Shown: piece after piece, positions 28,260 to 42,500 of the stretch | Position numbering within the stretch: the stretch's first letter is position 1 | Layout: the number at the start of each line of letters is the position of its first letter | NCBI GenBank assembly: GCA_039621445.1 | Contig: CP154957.1 | Coordinates: forward strand, 41,566,011-41,630,010 | DNA: 64,000 bases | Direction of reading: 5' to 3' | Source of the DNA: Euglena gracilis | Lineage: Eukaryota > Euglenida > Euglenophyceae > Euglenales | Translations under genes and position numbers: made by a program | The notes under the pieces: generated by a model | What the model was told of the DNA's origin: nothing | What the model saw: the letters and a program-made list of their open reading frames with translations, nothing else | Databases searched by the model: none

Positions 28260-31200
28260 CTATGGCACAGATGGCCACTTCCTGGGAGTCGGTGGTCTGA
28301 TCTCCCGAACGTAATCTCCTTCAGGAGATTCCACTATCTCCAGTATCGGAGGTTCGAAATTTACAAGTTGCCTTTCAGGCTCATCGACATCAAAATCGGG
28401 ATATTCCCATTTTTGTGTATACCCATCGGGTAATCGTACTCCAAGCCTGTTGGCTTCGCGATGCAGAAAATTCTGGAGGTTGTCCCAGAAGAAAAGTGGC
28501 AACATTGCCGGCCAGATCCAAAAATTTAGGCGGGGGTGGTTGCATTGAACCTGTGGGGGTATCCCCGGATAGACGGCAGGATCTGCCTTGGTGTGCCAAC
28601 CTGCGACTCGCGCTCGGATGGTGAAGGGCCTTAAAACTTCTCTTACCCAATCGGTAAATTCCATTTTATAGGCCTCAGGGGGGTATTCAGGCAACAAAAA
28701 GGTAAAACTTGGTCGGTTTGGCAGGCTTTGTGCCGTAAAAAGTGGGTATATCACCCTGTCCCAATCGGAGTCATGAAAAATGTATGGCACTTTGGCCTTG
28801 CCTGCTGACTCGACTGCGAGTCGGACAGCTGCGCTGTCAAGATTAAAATCTTTGGCGATTCCGCCTGTGCGGTAGCTGTGTACAGCTTTGAACTTCTTGA
28901 ACTGGTAGAAGTTGATTTGGGACTTACAGTCCTGCTTGAATTTGACCGGATGGTCTTCAATTTCTGGTATGACTCTAGTCATACCGCCAGTGGCAGGTAG
29001 CCAAAAATCTGCCTGTAGGCAGTTGATGCAACGGACAGGTATGTCCTTGTCATAATCGTTTTCCGTCCAGCGGAAATTGTCCATATTGGACCATGTCAGT
29101 AGGCAATCGCCACAAACCAGTGCTGCGCAATTGCGCACATATGCATCATGGTGGAAGCTTATGCTATCCGGGTTGCGTGTGCAAATATGCACTGCGGGCA
29201 TGTCGTTTCGTAGCCTATGGCATGCTGTACATAACCACAGTAGTGGATCGTTATCCTGGAAATCCAGTACGAAATTTCCTCCAAAATATTGGGCTAATAC
29301 CCTTGGAGATTTCGCATTCCAAAAGCGCCAAGTGTGGCTGGTCGTGAAAATTCCGGGTTGATCCCGGTGGAACAAGGGCTTAATTCACTTGTTCAACCAG
29401 GGGTCACTACTATTGCGGATCATATTGATCCTAGCCTGGCGGGTGTTGAGGGGGTCCACTCTGGACAATACGTCCTCAGTCCAAAATGGCTCATCGGCCT
29501 CGTGAGGGACATTTGACCGAATCGGTCTGATTGTGGGTTTGCGCTTAGCGCCTTCAGAGGTTGCAGCCACATAGCTGGCCATGGGTATCGTAGGCCTATG
29601 GCCTGTGCCAGAGCCATCTCCACCAGACGGTGGTGGCTCGTCATCTCGCCGCTGTTCAGCGGGCTTGCAGCCTTCGGCTGAAGGTTTAGCCTTAGGCTTC
29701 TTATGCCTGCCATATCGGCGTTCTTCCCGAGGGTCTGCCGGAGGCAGTGGTCTTTCCGCCGTTGGCGGTTTCGGGGCTGCCGGTTTGGCAGAAGATGCCG
29801 ATGCTGCCGGTTTGGCAGGAGGTGGATGCATTTTCGCCGTTGGCGGTGCGGGTGTAGCTGGTTTAGCTGCTGGGACATCCAACTCCATTGGAGTTGTAGC
29901 CGTAGGCTGTACGGCTGTTGAGCTGCTGTCTGCAGCAGTAACCCTTTGGGTTTCGGGAGGGGATGTGGCTGGTGAGCCTCGAGGGGTCAGTACTGCTGAT
30001 ACTGCGGACATCGCCGCGGTCAGACCCTGTAACACACCACCTAAAACACCTGTAGGTATTGTTGGTGATGCGACAGGTTCTGTCGGGGTTGGTGCCATTG
30101 GCACTGCGGGTAAGGAGAGGGGTGGTACGGGAGGTACCGGTGGCCGTTCGGCCTCGGATGTAGGAGATTCCGTTTCTGAGCTGACATCTCCTTCAGGCGG
30201 AAGGGGTGTCCTGGAGCCCTTTGGGACTAATGGAAGGGCTGATGGCTGAGGTTCCTCAGCACATATGTCTTCCAGGCCTTCCATGCGGTCTTCACCGCCC
30301 TCACCATCACTCTCCTCACTGTCCTCCACCGTTTCTGGGGAAGCGGCAGGGGCTGCTGGCTGTTCCGCTATAGCGGTGGGCACAGTTGTTGGTTGCGCAA
30401 TCGCGCTGGTGGGGGGTGCCGCAGTAGCGGGCTGGGGTGAAGAGGTAGCGACAGAAGATTGACTCTCCTGAAATCCCATAGGGATAAATGGTTCCGCAGT
30501 AGCCGATAGGCTGGAACCTAGGTAACGCCGACCGCGCCCAAAGACGGGTGGGGGTGTCTCGCCAGGAATACCCTGGGGAACAGGCGTTGCCGGTTGCGGC
30601 TGCGTTGTGGGTACTGATGCCGGTTGCGGCTGTGTTGAAGGTTCCGATGGCGGAACTTCCGAAGCCGGTTGCGGCTTTGGGACAGGTGCCTGTGGCACCT
30701 GTCTTTTCCGTAATCGGAAAAGATCCCATGGTTTCCTTTCGTCTTCAACCATTCTGTGGTTGAAGCGCAGGAGGGGTAGGGCCATGCCCAGCTCGTTCCG
30801 TCTGCCGCCTTGGAAAAACGGCTGGAATAGTGCTCTATCGAGCGTATCGCCGAATCGGCGTTTGACATAATCGTCTATGCTTTCCTTCTCGAAACGGGGC
30901 CTGATGGGGACATAGTCCGGGGGGAATTTCCCTATCGGGATTGAGATAATAATATATCTCCATAATCTGGCAGGTCCAAGCCCTGAACCAGAATTGCTGC
31001 AAATACAGCAGGAGTTGACGGTGGTTGCGTCGCCCATTCGAGCTTTGGTGAACATCCTTTGGATTTCTGCAAAGGTGCAGGAGCATGATGCGCTTTGGCG
31101 CTGTCTGCGGGATATTGGCCTGTTGGCCTTCCTCGTCCTGGCCTTCGGCCTGTGGTTGAGTACTGCGTACTCCGAATCCCCAGAAGTCCACTGCAAACTT

Positions 31201-34075
31201 TTCGTGACAGTGGGTGCATCTGACGATATACGTCTGGGGGAAGCGGAGGTCAATATCGACCACTTCAAAATGATAGGCATATTGCCAGTGGTAGAAGACT
31301 TGCAGATTGCTGCAGAACATGTTCTCTGCCAATTTGGCAATATTGTCAGGCAGTGGGTAGATTTCCCACTCCAGGCCTTTTGGGCCTACACTGCGAATGC
31401 AGTCGAATAACTGCCGTAGCAAATCTTTACCTGTATTGTATCGGTCTTCCCGACCGCAATCCAGATAAGGATATCCACAGGAGTTCAGGAATCTGCCGAA
31501 ATTTTGGGTGGGGTATCCCGCCCAGAACCAAACGTGCCAGAATCCCGGCAGACCGTCCAGTATCGGACCGAGAATTACGTTGCCCTCATAGGCATACAGG
31601 GTTCCATCGTGGTGGAACTCACGATTACGCTCCAAATAGAGCTGTCTGGTCACAGTCACGACAGGGGATGCAACCAGCATTGGAAGAGAAAGTTCGTTTT
31701 GAAACTTTCTCATGGCCTCGAATGCGAGTGCATGAATCTCTTTGATGTGCTCGAATAGAGCTTCCATGTCGTCCTCATAGACGTTCCGGTATTGGCCTTT
31801 CTGGCCTTTGCCTTGGCCTTTTTGGCCTGCTGTCGGTGCTCGTTTGGGAGCACTTTTGGCTTTACCCTTGCCCGATCGGGCTTCGCTTCGGGCAATCTCT
31901 TCTCTAGCTTGTTTCCAAGCATGAGGATTGAGATGGGCTGCAAAACGAGGGCCTATAAAGGCAGGATTCATATCGCTTGTTGTTCCAAGCAATTCCTGCG
32001 GGGCATAAGCCATTTTGGCTGCTGGGTAAGCTGCAGGTTGATCCTGCATATCCGCCAAAAATGGTGGATTATTGATAGGGAGGGGTTCGCCTCTAGGCGG
32101 ATCAATGTAAGTGGGGTGGCGTGTACGTTCACGCGTGTCATCCAGTATTTTCTGGACGCGTGCACGCTCAGCAGCTTCGTGCTCGATTTCTGCCCTATGG
32201 GCTCTCTGGGCCAAGTTCAGCCTGTTCGAGCTGCTGCTGTGTGGGTTCAGGAACAGGCAGTACCTCGGTGGTGGCCTGTTGGCCTGGAGGTACCGGTGTT
32301 TCCTGGGATGCCGGCGCCATTGGCGCTGCTACCGGCAATGGCGCCGTTGGCGCTGCTGGAGCTGCCGGCGCTGCTGCTTTTGCTGGCACCGGCCGGGTTT
32401 GCGCCATTGGCGCTGGCTTAACCGGCGCGGTATACGGTACGGGCACGGGAGGGGGTGCGGCCTGTTGGCCACCCGGCGCCCGTCGTTGCTGTGCTGGGGT
32501 AGCCTGTCTGGCTGGGGCTGGGGGGGGGGGCTTCGGTCTCCCCATTGGGGATGAAGATTCTGGCCTGCCCCGTTTACTACCTAGGTCTGCTGGCCTGTAC
32601 GGCTGTGACGCATATCTGCGTTCTGCAGACCGTGGGCCCTGAAGTTGCTCTAGGGACTGGTAGTACTGGATGGCCTGCTGAGGTGATGTGAAGCGAGGTG
32701 CTGGGAGAGGTTCAGGTGCCGTTGGCACATCCTCTTCCACGGCCATTCGGCCTTCGGCCTCGGCTTGCTCCACATCCTCAGCCCAGGATCCAGGTTCCTG
32801 AGCCACCGACATATCCCGTTGTACGGGTAACTGACTTCCAGCTTCCAGATGGGCTGGATAAGGAAATGGTGGTTGTGCTGTTGACGGTTGCGTCATTGGC
32901 TCCGCCGCATATTGCGTTGGTGGTTCCCGATATTCGGGTGGTGGTGGTCTCGGCATACGAGTTGGGGACTGTGCATCGCGAAAAATTCGTGATGGCTGCA
33001 CCGTTGGTGCTGGGATGTCTCCCATCTCGCTTTCCTCCACTGGGGGGCTATGCTCCCGCATGTATTCGGTGAATGCACCTGCATGATGGCGTATCCGCGG
33101 GATAGGCGGTACTGGAATACCCAGTGTACGCATGCTGACCTCAGGGGGATATTCCCCGGGCATGAAGTACACTTTTCCTGTCATCAAAGTCTGGCCGCAT
33201 GCGCACCATTGTGCAATGGGCCTATTGGCCAGGCCCAGAATTTGACGACAGTGGGTATCCCACAGCACCTGTAGAGATGGGTCTACTCTCTCTAGGTTGC
33301 TGGCCCGCAAGGCCGTTCGCAGAGTCTTCTCTGCGAGATTCACCAATTCTGCGGTGAAGGCGGGGTATGGCACCGTTGGTGCTGCCTGTGGCGTCTCATG
33401 TGCCACAGGGATCGCGTAAGCGGATATACTACTGCTGCTAGCTGCGGTTTGGGCAGCGGGTTCCCGGACGGGATAAGCAGCAGGTTGGGGCATCGCCTGT
33501 ACGGCGTGTACTTGATGTGGGGTACCCTGTACGGGTTGAGATTGGGGTTGGGATTGGGGTTGCTGAGATGTAACATACTGTGGGGTATACAGGATGGGAG
33601 GTGAGGGGCCAGGCATGGCGTAATGCGCCTGCTCCATTGGAGGTGCCTGTCCCTGCCTCGCATACTGTTGTTGTTCCATTGGAACTTGGTGTACCTGCTG
33701 GGGTTGTGACTGTTCCATTGGAACTTGATATGCCTGTTGAGGCTGTGCCGCATATGCAGCTCCCATTGGCACAGAAGCCGCATAAGCGACAGGTGGCGGT
33801 TGCGCCTGAGATGGGGGCGGCATTTGTGCCTGAGAGGGGGGCGGCATTTGTGCCTGAGAGGGGTATGGCATTTGTGCCTGAATCATTTGAGGTGGGGGTG
33901 GCATTTGTGCCTGGGCCGCATAAGCGGCAGGAGGGGGTTGATATACCGCATATGCGGGCGCCCCTTGGGCTGGGGGTGCCGCCGCATAGGCGTGAGGGGG
34001 GTAGGGAGGGATGGCATACTGTATAGGGGGCGGACCGGGTCCGCGCCCTGGATCTTGCATCGGTCCGGGGACCAA
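28260..34075 (-). pseudogene. ORF3, element B (broken)
   Basis: It is colinear with ORF3 of A, starting at ATG 34075. An extra T near 32208 and an extra C near 30924 cause frameshifts. A TGG-to-TGA change near 29385 adds a stop just before the Cys-rich domain. Outside these lesions the protein is almost identical to that of A, including CTHCHEKFAVDFWGFG and the LCTACH to CINCLQADFW cluster. Small differences in the QAQMPPPS repeats are visible. The lesions look recent. Confidence 0.9.
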
Positions 34076-34201
34076 AAAGCAAAAAGTAGCTTTGATGAGC
34101 TGTAGAAAAAGAAGAGAGAAATGAATTGAGGTTGGGAGGAGAACACGGAGAGGGGAGGAAAAGGCCTATAGGCCGATTTCAGAAATTATTCACAGAAATG
34201 T

Positions 34202-36002
34202 CTATGTTATTTCTTTTATTCCACAGCTTCCAGTCCTGTTGGACATAACCAATAAACTGGAGGCTGGCTCCCAGGTGTCCTCCTCTGGCCCATAGCCTTT
34301 CCACCTGACCTTCCAGTAGTGGACTCCTCGATCAATTTTGTGATCGAGAATTTTGTCCACCACAAAATCATCCGTTTCGGGTAACTTGGAACGGGGCTTG
34401 AAATAAAGGCACGGTAGTGCTTTGCCATTAGGCGGGGAAAGGTATGGCTTGAAATCATCCATGTGAACATCCTCGATCCCGTTGGGCAGTGCCACCCTAT
34501 AGCGGCCACTGTTACCAACGCGTTCGAGTATTTCACAGGGCCCGAGCCAGAGGGGGTCTAGCTTGGAAGCGTGCATACGGATTCGGCTATTCCGAACCCA
34601 TACGCGATCACCAGCACTATAGCCAGGTGATTTGAATTCTTGTAAAAATTTATTTCTCTTTTGAGAATGGATATCTGTAATGCGTTTCTGAACAGTAGTT
34701 CTGAGAGACTCTACCTCAGAGAACCATGTCTCACAGGTTACGCTACTTCGAGCTGGTCTCTCTGATGGTATATCACCAATTGCTGGGGGTTCTCGCCCAA
34801 AAACAATTTTGTATGGGGAGTGGGGTAAAACTAAACCCGGTAGGGTGTTTATATAAAAGAGGGACCATGGCAAAACCTGGACCCAGGCCTGGCGCGAATC
34901 AGCCAGTGAAAGACGGAGCATATTTACAACAGCTTTCACTGCTGCCTCGGCGCGGCCATTGCCCTTCGGGCGATATATAATGGAAAAATGCTGTTCGATT
35001 CCCAGTAAACCACATAGGGTTGTGAAGAATCGAGAGGAGATCAAATGATCTTGATCACTGACAATCTCATTCGGTAAGCCCATTAGGCATATGCACTTCT
35101 CCATAAATATCTGCGCTAAAATTTGCGCGGTCAACCCTGCCTTTTGGCATGGAATGGCTACTATGTAACCACTCAGCCTACAGACGACAACAAAAACATA
35201 ATCGTAAATTTTGCCGTCTGATCCTTTGCAAGGTTCTAATTCCAGAAAATCCATGCAGAGGGACGTAAAAATGTCAGGGGGTACGGGGAAAAATCAAGCG
35301 TACCAGGGGGGGTACCTCTGCGCGGTTTTACCGCTTGACAAATTTGGCACCGTTGCGAAATTTGCAAGCAGCGCGAATGCAAATCGTTTTCTTTCAGGGT
35401 TGTACAGTACCTGCGACCCACCAAAGAAAGAAGTTTGGGGGCCCCAGGGTGACCTTGGTTGTGATAACACAAAAGTACTTCATCAACCAAGTCACGGGGT
35501 ATACAATATTTATATCCCGCATCATCGCGGTAAACCAACCGTAAAGGGGAAAGGGAATAATTATGTACAACCTCGCCATTGCGCAGTCTGTGCACTATCG
35601 TGCTATATACAGGGTCATGGGAATAATCCCATTCGCGAAAGAAGAGGGGGGAAGGAGATTCAGATCGCGTAATGCGACGGGGACCAGGTGTGCGGCCTCG
35701 CCGCCTTCTCCCCCGTATAGGAGAGACTGGCAACGAACGAAAAATCGATGAAACGGGAAAAGAATCCAACATATCGTCGGCTGCGTCATATCGACGTGCA
35801 AATTCATCAGCCTCTTGGCTTCCATGAAAGGTGGCATCACCTTCATCCGGGTTACCGGGGTAATGCCAGGGTGCTCGACTGAGCGGGTCTGCTACTTTTT
35901 GTGTATGGCCAGGGGTATATACAACCACTAGGTTGAACTGGCTCAAAAATTCATGCCATCGGCATCTTCGGCCTACGGATGACATGGCTTTGTTGATCCT
36001 CG
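34202..36002 (-). pseudogene. pol 3' part (RNase H end, integrase, chromodomain), element B
   Basis: It is colinear with 15630-17461 of A. A 2-bp deletion near 35995 (aggatcaac against aggatctcaac) breaks RNase H. A 1-bp loss near 35265 splits the region between the integrase zinc site and the catalytic core. A lost T near 34255 replaces the last chromodomain residues. Motifs CQICQ, CMDFLELEP-like, VSDQDHLISSRF, GNGRAEAAV and VHYWKVRWKGYG are all recognisable. No functional integrase is expected from this copy. Confidence 0.9.
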
Positions 36003-39000
36003 GTATACCAGTGTTGAAGACTCTCATGGTCAGTCAACACCAGTATTTGCACCAAGGAGCTGGCGACCCAGCTACGGAATTTTTGTAATATAAGTACGAT
36101 TGCGTACGTTTCCTTCTCACGGATACTCCATTTAACTTGGCCTTTGCCATCTTCACCTTGTAGCTTTCTACTGAAGAATGCTACAGGGCGTAATTCGTTA
36201 GCCGCGTTATGCTGGCTTAGAACACCGCCTACAGCATAATCGCTGCTATCGACTTCTAGCACATAAGGCTTGTAGGGATCCGCGATGTCGAGTACGACAT
36301 TTTCAAGCATTAGCTTTTTAATGCTCTCTAGAGCTTCACGCATATCTGCGTCCCATTTGACTTTGGTATTTTCGGGTGCGCGATTTTTGAGTTGCCTCGA
36401 TAGAGGTACCGCGATTTTCGCGAAATCTTTCATGTAAATCGCGTAATATTGGGCTAATCCCAAAAATCCTTTCAAATGGGTGATGGTCTTGATGACCTCA
36501 GGTGTCCATTTCTTAATGGCCTCTAGTTTGCTAGGCGCCGCTCGGCGTTGGCCATTATTGAGAATGTGACCGCAAAACTTTATCGTTTCGCGAAATAAGT
36601 GCATTTTGGCACCTTTGACAAAGAGTCTGTGTTTGAGAAATGCGGCTAATACCGCGCGAACATCACGATAGTGAATGTCGAGAATATTCTCGTGTGTATT
36701 CGCTGAAGGAGGGGGGGTACCAACCAAAACATCATCAATGTATACCAGCGCAAACGGTAAATCCCGTAAGACCCATTGGATCATGCGCTGAAACATTGCT
36801 GGTCCATTCTTAACACCCATTGGTAAAACCGTCCATTGGTAAACACCTTTGGATGTTACAAAAGCCGTATAGGCTTGCGAATCGGGATCCAGATGCATTT
36901 GGTGGAAACCATCCTCCAGGTCGAAAATTGACCACAAGCGGTTATCCGCTTGTTTTGTGATAAGGTCCTCTATTAGAGGTAACGGGAATGGGTCATCCTT
37001 AGTCTGTGAGTTTAAGTACCGATAATCCAGTACCAGCCTCCACTTTTTCTGACCTGATGGGTCTGGGGGCTTAGGGACCACAAAAGCTTGGGAGGTCCAT
37101 TCACTCTTGGAAGGGATGATCCACTTCCGCTCTATGAGCTTTTCAATCATTTCATTGAGAGCTATCTCTCGTTCTCCGGAACAACGGAAAAATTTCCGGT
37201 GCATTGGCTTTGCGCCTTCCTTAAGCTCTATCTTACAAACTCCAAAAGGTCCGCGAATAGCGGGATCTATATCGCAAGCGTAAACATCATTTTCCAAAAC
37301 ACCAGAAAATTCGCGACTGATGCGCGTACAGAATTCTGCTGATTTTGGATGCTGTCCTGCACTTTCAATGACAGCGGAAACCTGTTTATGGGTCATATCG
37401 ACCATAGGGGGTTCCGAACGGGGATGCCTATCGGCATTATGGACAAAAGCCGTATCGGCTCCCACATAATCGTTATGATCCAACACACTAACATTCAGGG
37501 GTGGAGATTGAGAAACATGAAAGGCATCAAAGAAACAAACACGGAAAATGATTTCTTGAAAACGTGGTAATACCACTCCACGGAAATCCTCGAATAGAGG
37601 AACATCGTTTGGTAGGTCCCACCAATAAAAGGTGACATAAGTCAAATTTTGAAACCATTCCTCTTCGGGATTCACAGGAACAAGTAATGTGCCTCGCGCT
37701 TGATCCTGGAAAATCTTTTCTACAACAAGCGGGATAAGTTTTAGGGGGGGATGCATCCATAGGATAGTGTCTCCCCAAAACGTATCAAAAGCATTAGAAT
37801 GTTGCGACCAATGTCGCGGTAATCGCGAATGCGCGTTGGAGGAGAATGCATCAATTTCCAAGGTCAAATCAAAAGAATCCGCCATATCGGCGATTTTTGA
37901 AAACCAATGTTTCAAAATTCGATATTGACCAAATTGAAAAGCATTCCAGGTATCCTTGGTGTACTTGGAGATCTGCTCAACATCCTGAAGGGGGGGAACA
38001 CGCTTTAACACAGAACAACGAAATTGTGAATCATCCACATACATGTCCATAGGACTCAATCCCGGGGGGGCATGGGTGGGTTGGGCATATACCCAATCAC
38101 CGGTGATGCGCGATAGCGCGGAATGCGCGATATGCGCGGGATTCGCACTATGTGCGGCAAGCGCGATATGCGCGGAATTCGCACTATGGGCGGGAAGCGC
38201 GATATACGCGGGGGTGTTGGAGAGCGCCATAGGCGCACAGGGGGCGCTATGCGCGAATCCGAAGAGGGGGGCTATGCCTTTGCACTGTAGTGCTCGATTC
38301 ACTTTCGCGAATTGCGAAAAACTACCAAGTGGATTTGTGAGATGTGCATAATTATTGCCAAGTATGCTAATGGGTGTATCACCCATGGTATCAAGGCTGT
38401 GTACCTTTTGGTTATCTATTAAATCCGTACCAAGTGTAGAGGTACCACTACCAGGTGTAGGAGGGGAAAAATTCCCGGTTGCGGGATCCAATCGGATTAG
38501 TTTGGATGTTTCAACTAGACATCCACAATCAAAATCATGGTAAGCGGAGATTCTCCGACAGTGCGCGCATTGGTAGGAGGGGTGGTGCATGTGGTGCGTG
38601 TTTGTGTGGGTGTCAGTGCATAAGTTGGTGTCGGTTGGGGTAGCTGCTGGGGGGTGTACAGGGGTGTCTGAACTCGACACACCTGGTGGAAAACGTAAAA
38701 GTTGTGCAGCTGGGCGGCTACTCGACACCGAAATTTTTTCAGGCCTTTGGGCTTTCGCCTGGGAACCCAGCGAAACGTGCGGGGTTAAGCTACTGGCTTT
38801 CCCTACCGCATGGGAAACGAGCGGTAAAAGTGCGGTGGGTAGGGGGGCAGCTTTCTCTTTACCCCTAGGGTAGGAAACGGTGTTTTCGGTTGTGGAAAAC
38901 GTTGTGGAAATGCGGGGGGACATCCTGGGGGATGTCACGGGGAACAAGTTCGGGGGTGTGGTGTGTGTGCGGGGGGTAGTGCGCAAACCGTGCGAAGGAC

Positions 39001-39110
39001 AATCCACCACCAATCGGTGTTGCCGGAGGAACGGAAAACCGAGTATGACATCTGACCCGGCGATATTCGCCTCGAATGCCCAAGTACCCAGAAAATTTTG
39101 GAATTGTGGG
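35951..39110 (-). CDS. pol 5' part (protease end, RNase H-like, RT, RNase H), element B
   Basis: A continuous frame of about 1,050 codons. It opens with the protease C-terminal motif SDVILGFPFLRQH, then the Pro/His-rich linker with two 36-bp repeat units (A has three). The RNase H-like domain follows (EIDAFSSNAHSRLPRHW, WMHPPLKLIP; about 37560-38010). RT is complete: LDYRYLNSQT, FDLEDGFHQM, LPMGVKNGPAMF and the catalytic YIDD at about 36728-36740. The RNase H start (EVDSSDYAVGGVL) comes next, until the frame breaks near 35995. This is the only copy in the window with a complete RT catalytic core. Confidence 0.92.
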
Positions 39111-39591
39111 GGTGTGTGTGGTGCTTCGGGATAATGGGGAGGACTATGTCCAAAATGCATCCCAAGTCACCACCGCACATGGGGCTGTTGTCAGCGGTCA
39201 TAATTTTGATGGGATTCTTGGCATGAACCAAGAGGGGGGTGGGTATAAGTCCTTTGCGGAAAAGAAGGGGGATTCGACACCCTGTGTCGACTAAAATTTT
39301 GGCTTGTGCACAGAAATTTTGAGTTTTGATTTTCGCTTGGACCAAAAGTTCCATGGGGGGTACGCAAAGCGAAGGGTCGGGTGTAAAATTGTTGTTGCGC
39401 CAACTGTTCCATGACCCTTGGCTTACTTTGCTCAACATTCCAAGCAAAAATTTGGCGCGGGGAGTGGGGGACCCGAAAATTTTCCGGGTACCGACCAAAA
39501 AGACCGATGGGCAGGGGGGGCAGGGGTGATCAGTTCCTACCTCCATCTGTTCATCAGCCCAGAGGTCCGTGCCCTCAGACCTCGGGCTCCC
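39111..39591 (-). pseudogene. Protease N-terminal part, element B
   Basis: In frame with gag across the UAG at 39592-39594, this encodes a short spacer and the active site ILVDTGCRIPLLF near 39260-39300. The frame then leaves the protease at a C-run near 39113, which has five C here and six in A. With six C, gag, protease and RT would be one frame. Homopolymer error or a recent mutation can both explain it. Confidence 0.8.
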
Positions 39592-42500
39592 CTACTCCAT
39601 ATCGGAGTCGGCCTTTTGGCCTATGGTGGACTTCCTAGAGTAAATTGCGCGTATCGCGCGAATGGCATTCCTGTCTTCCACCAACTCATCCTCGGTGCTC
39701 TCATCCCCCTCCCTGCCCGAAGCCAGGTCTTTTTCCTCGATAGAGGATATTTTGAAACCAACCCGCTGCCTATTGGCAGAACCGCGATTGGAATCGCGAC
39801 GACCATGGCTAGGGCGGGGAGAGCGGGAACGGGGGCACTTGGATGAATGGTGGTCTTTAGACCCACAAAGGGAACAACGGGTTCGCGATTGCGATTGCCT
39901 TTTGGCATCATGGCGACGCGGGGAGCGGATATCCGCTCGACCGCGGTCAGATCGCGAAGAGGATGACCCACTTCGCGACCGAGATCGCGAAGAATCGCGA
40001 TTGGCATCCCGATTGCGGGTAGGGGGGCGGGGGGACCGACCTCGCGGTTTGAAACCATGTCCGCTATTGCGGTGGGGTGAACGGGAACGCGGTCTTCCAT
40101 CACCCGATCGGTATCCCGACCGCTGCGAATGCGCAGATCGTGAGGAACGCGAACTCCAGGAAGAGAGGGATCCTCGGGGGCTCTTACTGCGCTTTCGCGC
40201 TTGGGGGTTCGGACATTCGCGAGACATATGTCCCGGTTGATTACACAAAAAGCACACTTTGTCCGAAACTTGGTCAGAAGAGCGCGAATAGCGCGGTTTT
40301 GATTCCCGTGTCGGGGATTTGGGGTTTGAGCGCGGATAGCGCGTTTTGGAATCACTCGAGGGTGATTTTGGTGATTTTGGGGAGGTAGTCCTTTGGACTG
40401 CATAGACTGAACCGGTGGGTACACCCGCGATAGGGTGGTGGTGATATGCCGATTCAATCTGTCCCAGAAGTTGTGATAACTTCATTTGTTTGGAAATATA
40501 ATTCCATCTCTCATCGAGAGTCAAAATGTGTCCCGCGAGTTCCTCGCGGTGAATTTCCTTGATGAGTTTGGGGATGTAGCGCAGTAATACCGCATCAAAT
40601 TGTTCTTTGATTTGCTTTTCCCCTAACTCATCAACCTCGGCTGCTAATGCAAGCCACTTGGAGTACCACAAGTCTATCGACTTCCATTTGCGGTCCGGGG
40701 GGGTGAATTGGCGCCATTTGTTTTCCAGACTGATTCTGGAAACCAAACTGGAGCATGAGGAAGCATATTGCTCGACCAATTCTTCAAAAGAAATGCGCCT
40801 GCCAATGACCAATTGTCTGGCGCGTTCTTTTTCATCCCTTGGGAGGCAATCGATGAATTCCATCTTGATTACCTCCGGGTTGTCATCTTGGGTGGGTCCC
40901 TTCAAATCCCAATAATATTCCCAATCGCGGAAAAATTGTTTCCACGTGGTGGGGTCACCGTCCCATTGGGGCTTCACCTTGTTCGCTATCGCGATGGTGC
41001 CTTTGAAATCTTTCTGAGAAACCCGTGGCCCTTCGGTGGTATTCCAGGGGCGTGGGCCCGGGCGCGAAATCGCACCATGTGCAGGTACTCCGGTGGTTGC
41101 ACCAAGGGTATTGTTCGGGTTATTCTGCGATTGCGCATGGAACATACCACTTAGTGTACCATAGGTACCATGCAAATTAGGGGAATCGCGATTGCGCGAA
41201 TGGTGATGCGGTTGCGCATGTGGGGGTGAGTTATCACATGGTTGCACCATTGGTGCTACTAAGCGAATTTGGGAGGTATGACCAATACCCGGTGTGGGGG
41301 TGCGGATCATACCACGAATAAGTTCGGATTCCCGAATCTCTTGATTTAAGAGGGGGGTAGGTCTGGTTTTTGCTTGAAAACCCGACTCATCATCCGAAAA
41401 CTCGTCCATTGGGACTGGTAATGCTAGTGGGGGAACCACCGCATGAGCGGAAACGCGATTTGGTGGCAATGTTCCTGTGGACTCGGGAATTGGTGCGCGA
41501 ATAGCGCTTTTGGAGCTGGAAGATGCGGCAAGTGTGCCAACCATACCCGATTGCGGGTTTTGGTGGATGGAACGCAGTTGTGCGTGAATTTGGTCCAAAT
41601 TTGTTGCAAATTCATGCACACTTTGCTCCAAATGGTCAACAAGCTGCCAATTGTCGGTTATCCGACCCACATCCTCCTGTAAACGCTTAATCCGCCTACG
41701 GTACGAGGGTAGTTCATCCAAAAGCGGGATTTTGTCGGAAATCGACTGAAAATCTTGCGAAATTGCACCAAAACCTGTGTCCAATTCCTGTACTCTTGTC
41801 ACCAAAGCGCGCATCGCGCTAGTAATGTTCTCCAATTGTGGAGATGGCTTGGTGGGTTGTTCCGAATGCGGATCTTGGACTTTTTCAGCCATTGGCTGTT
41901 CCTTCAACACTGAAACTTGCGCGGATAGCGCGGTAATGTCATTTTGCAGTTTTGTGACATCCTGCTTCACCGTTTTCTCGGTGTTCATAAGGCTGTCACA
42001 AAATCCTTGCATGATTTGGTGATTTTCCGCGCGCATTTCAGCGCAAATCTTGTCCAAGTGTGTTTTTGGGAGTGTGGGGGTAGGTGTTGGTAACGGCAAT
42101 GTGCCTTGGGGTGGTGATTGCACCTGAAGCATTTTTGTGCTCATTTCTTGCATGCGTTTGTGCAAATCCGCTATCGCGGTGTGAATGCCGGTAACATCCG
42201 GGATCCTACCAGCTACTTCCGCATAGCGGGTGTGCAACTTAGCCAATGAGGCTTCAATGTTACCAACATCCTGTTGTAACTGTTTGTGCAAATCGGACAT
42301 GGTGGCCTTGAGTCCACTAATATCCGGTGTTGGTGCACGGGTTACCGCATTGCGGTTTTGCAAATCCGCGATTGCGGTTCGGAGTTCCATTGTATCATTT
42401 TGCCACTGTTGTTGCAAATTTTCAATCCTACTCGCGATATTCGCGATTTGGGTGTGAAAACTTGCAATTTCAGCGGGAATCTCACCACAATGGCAAGATT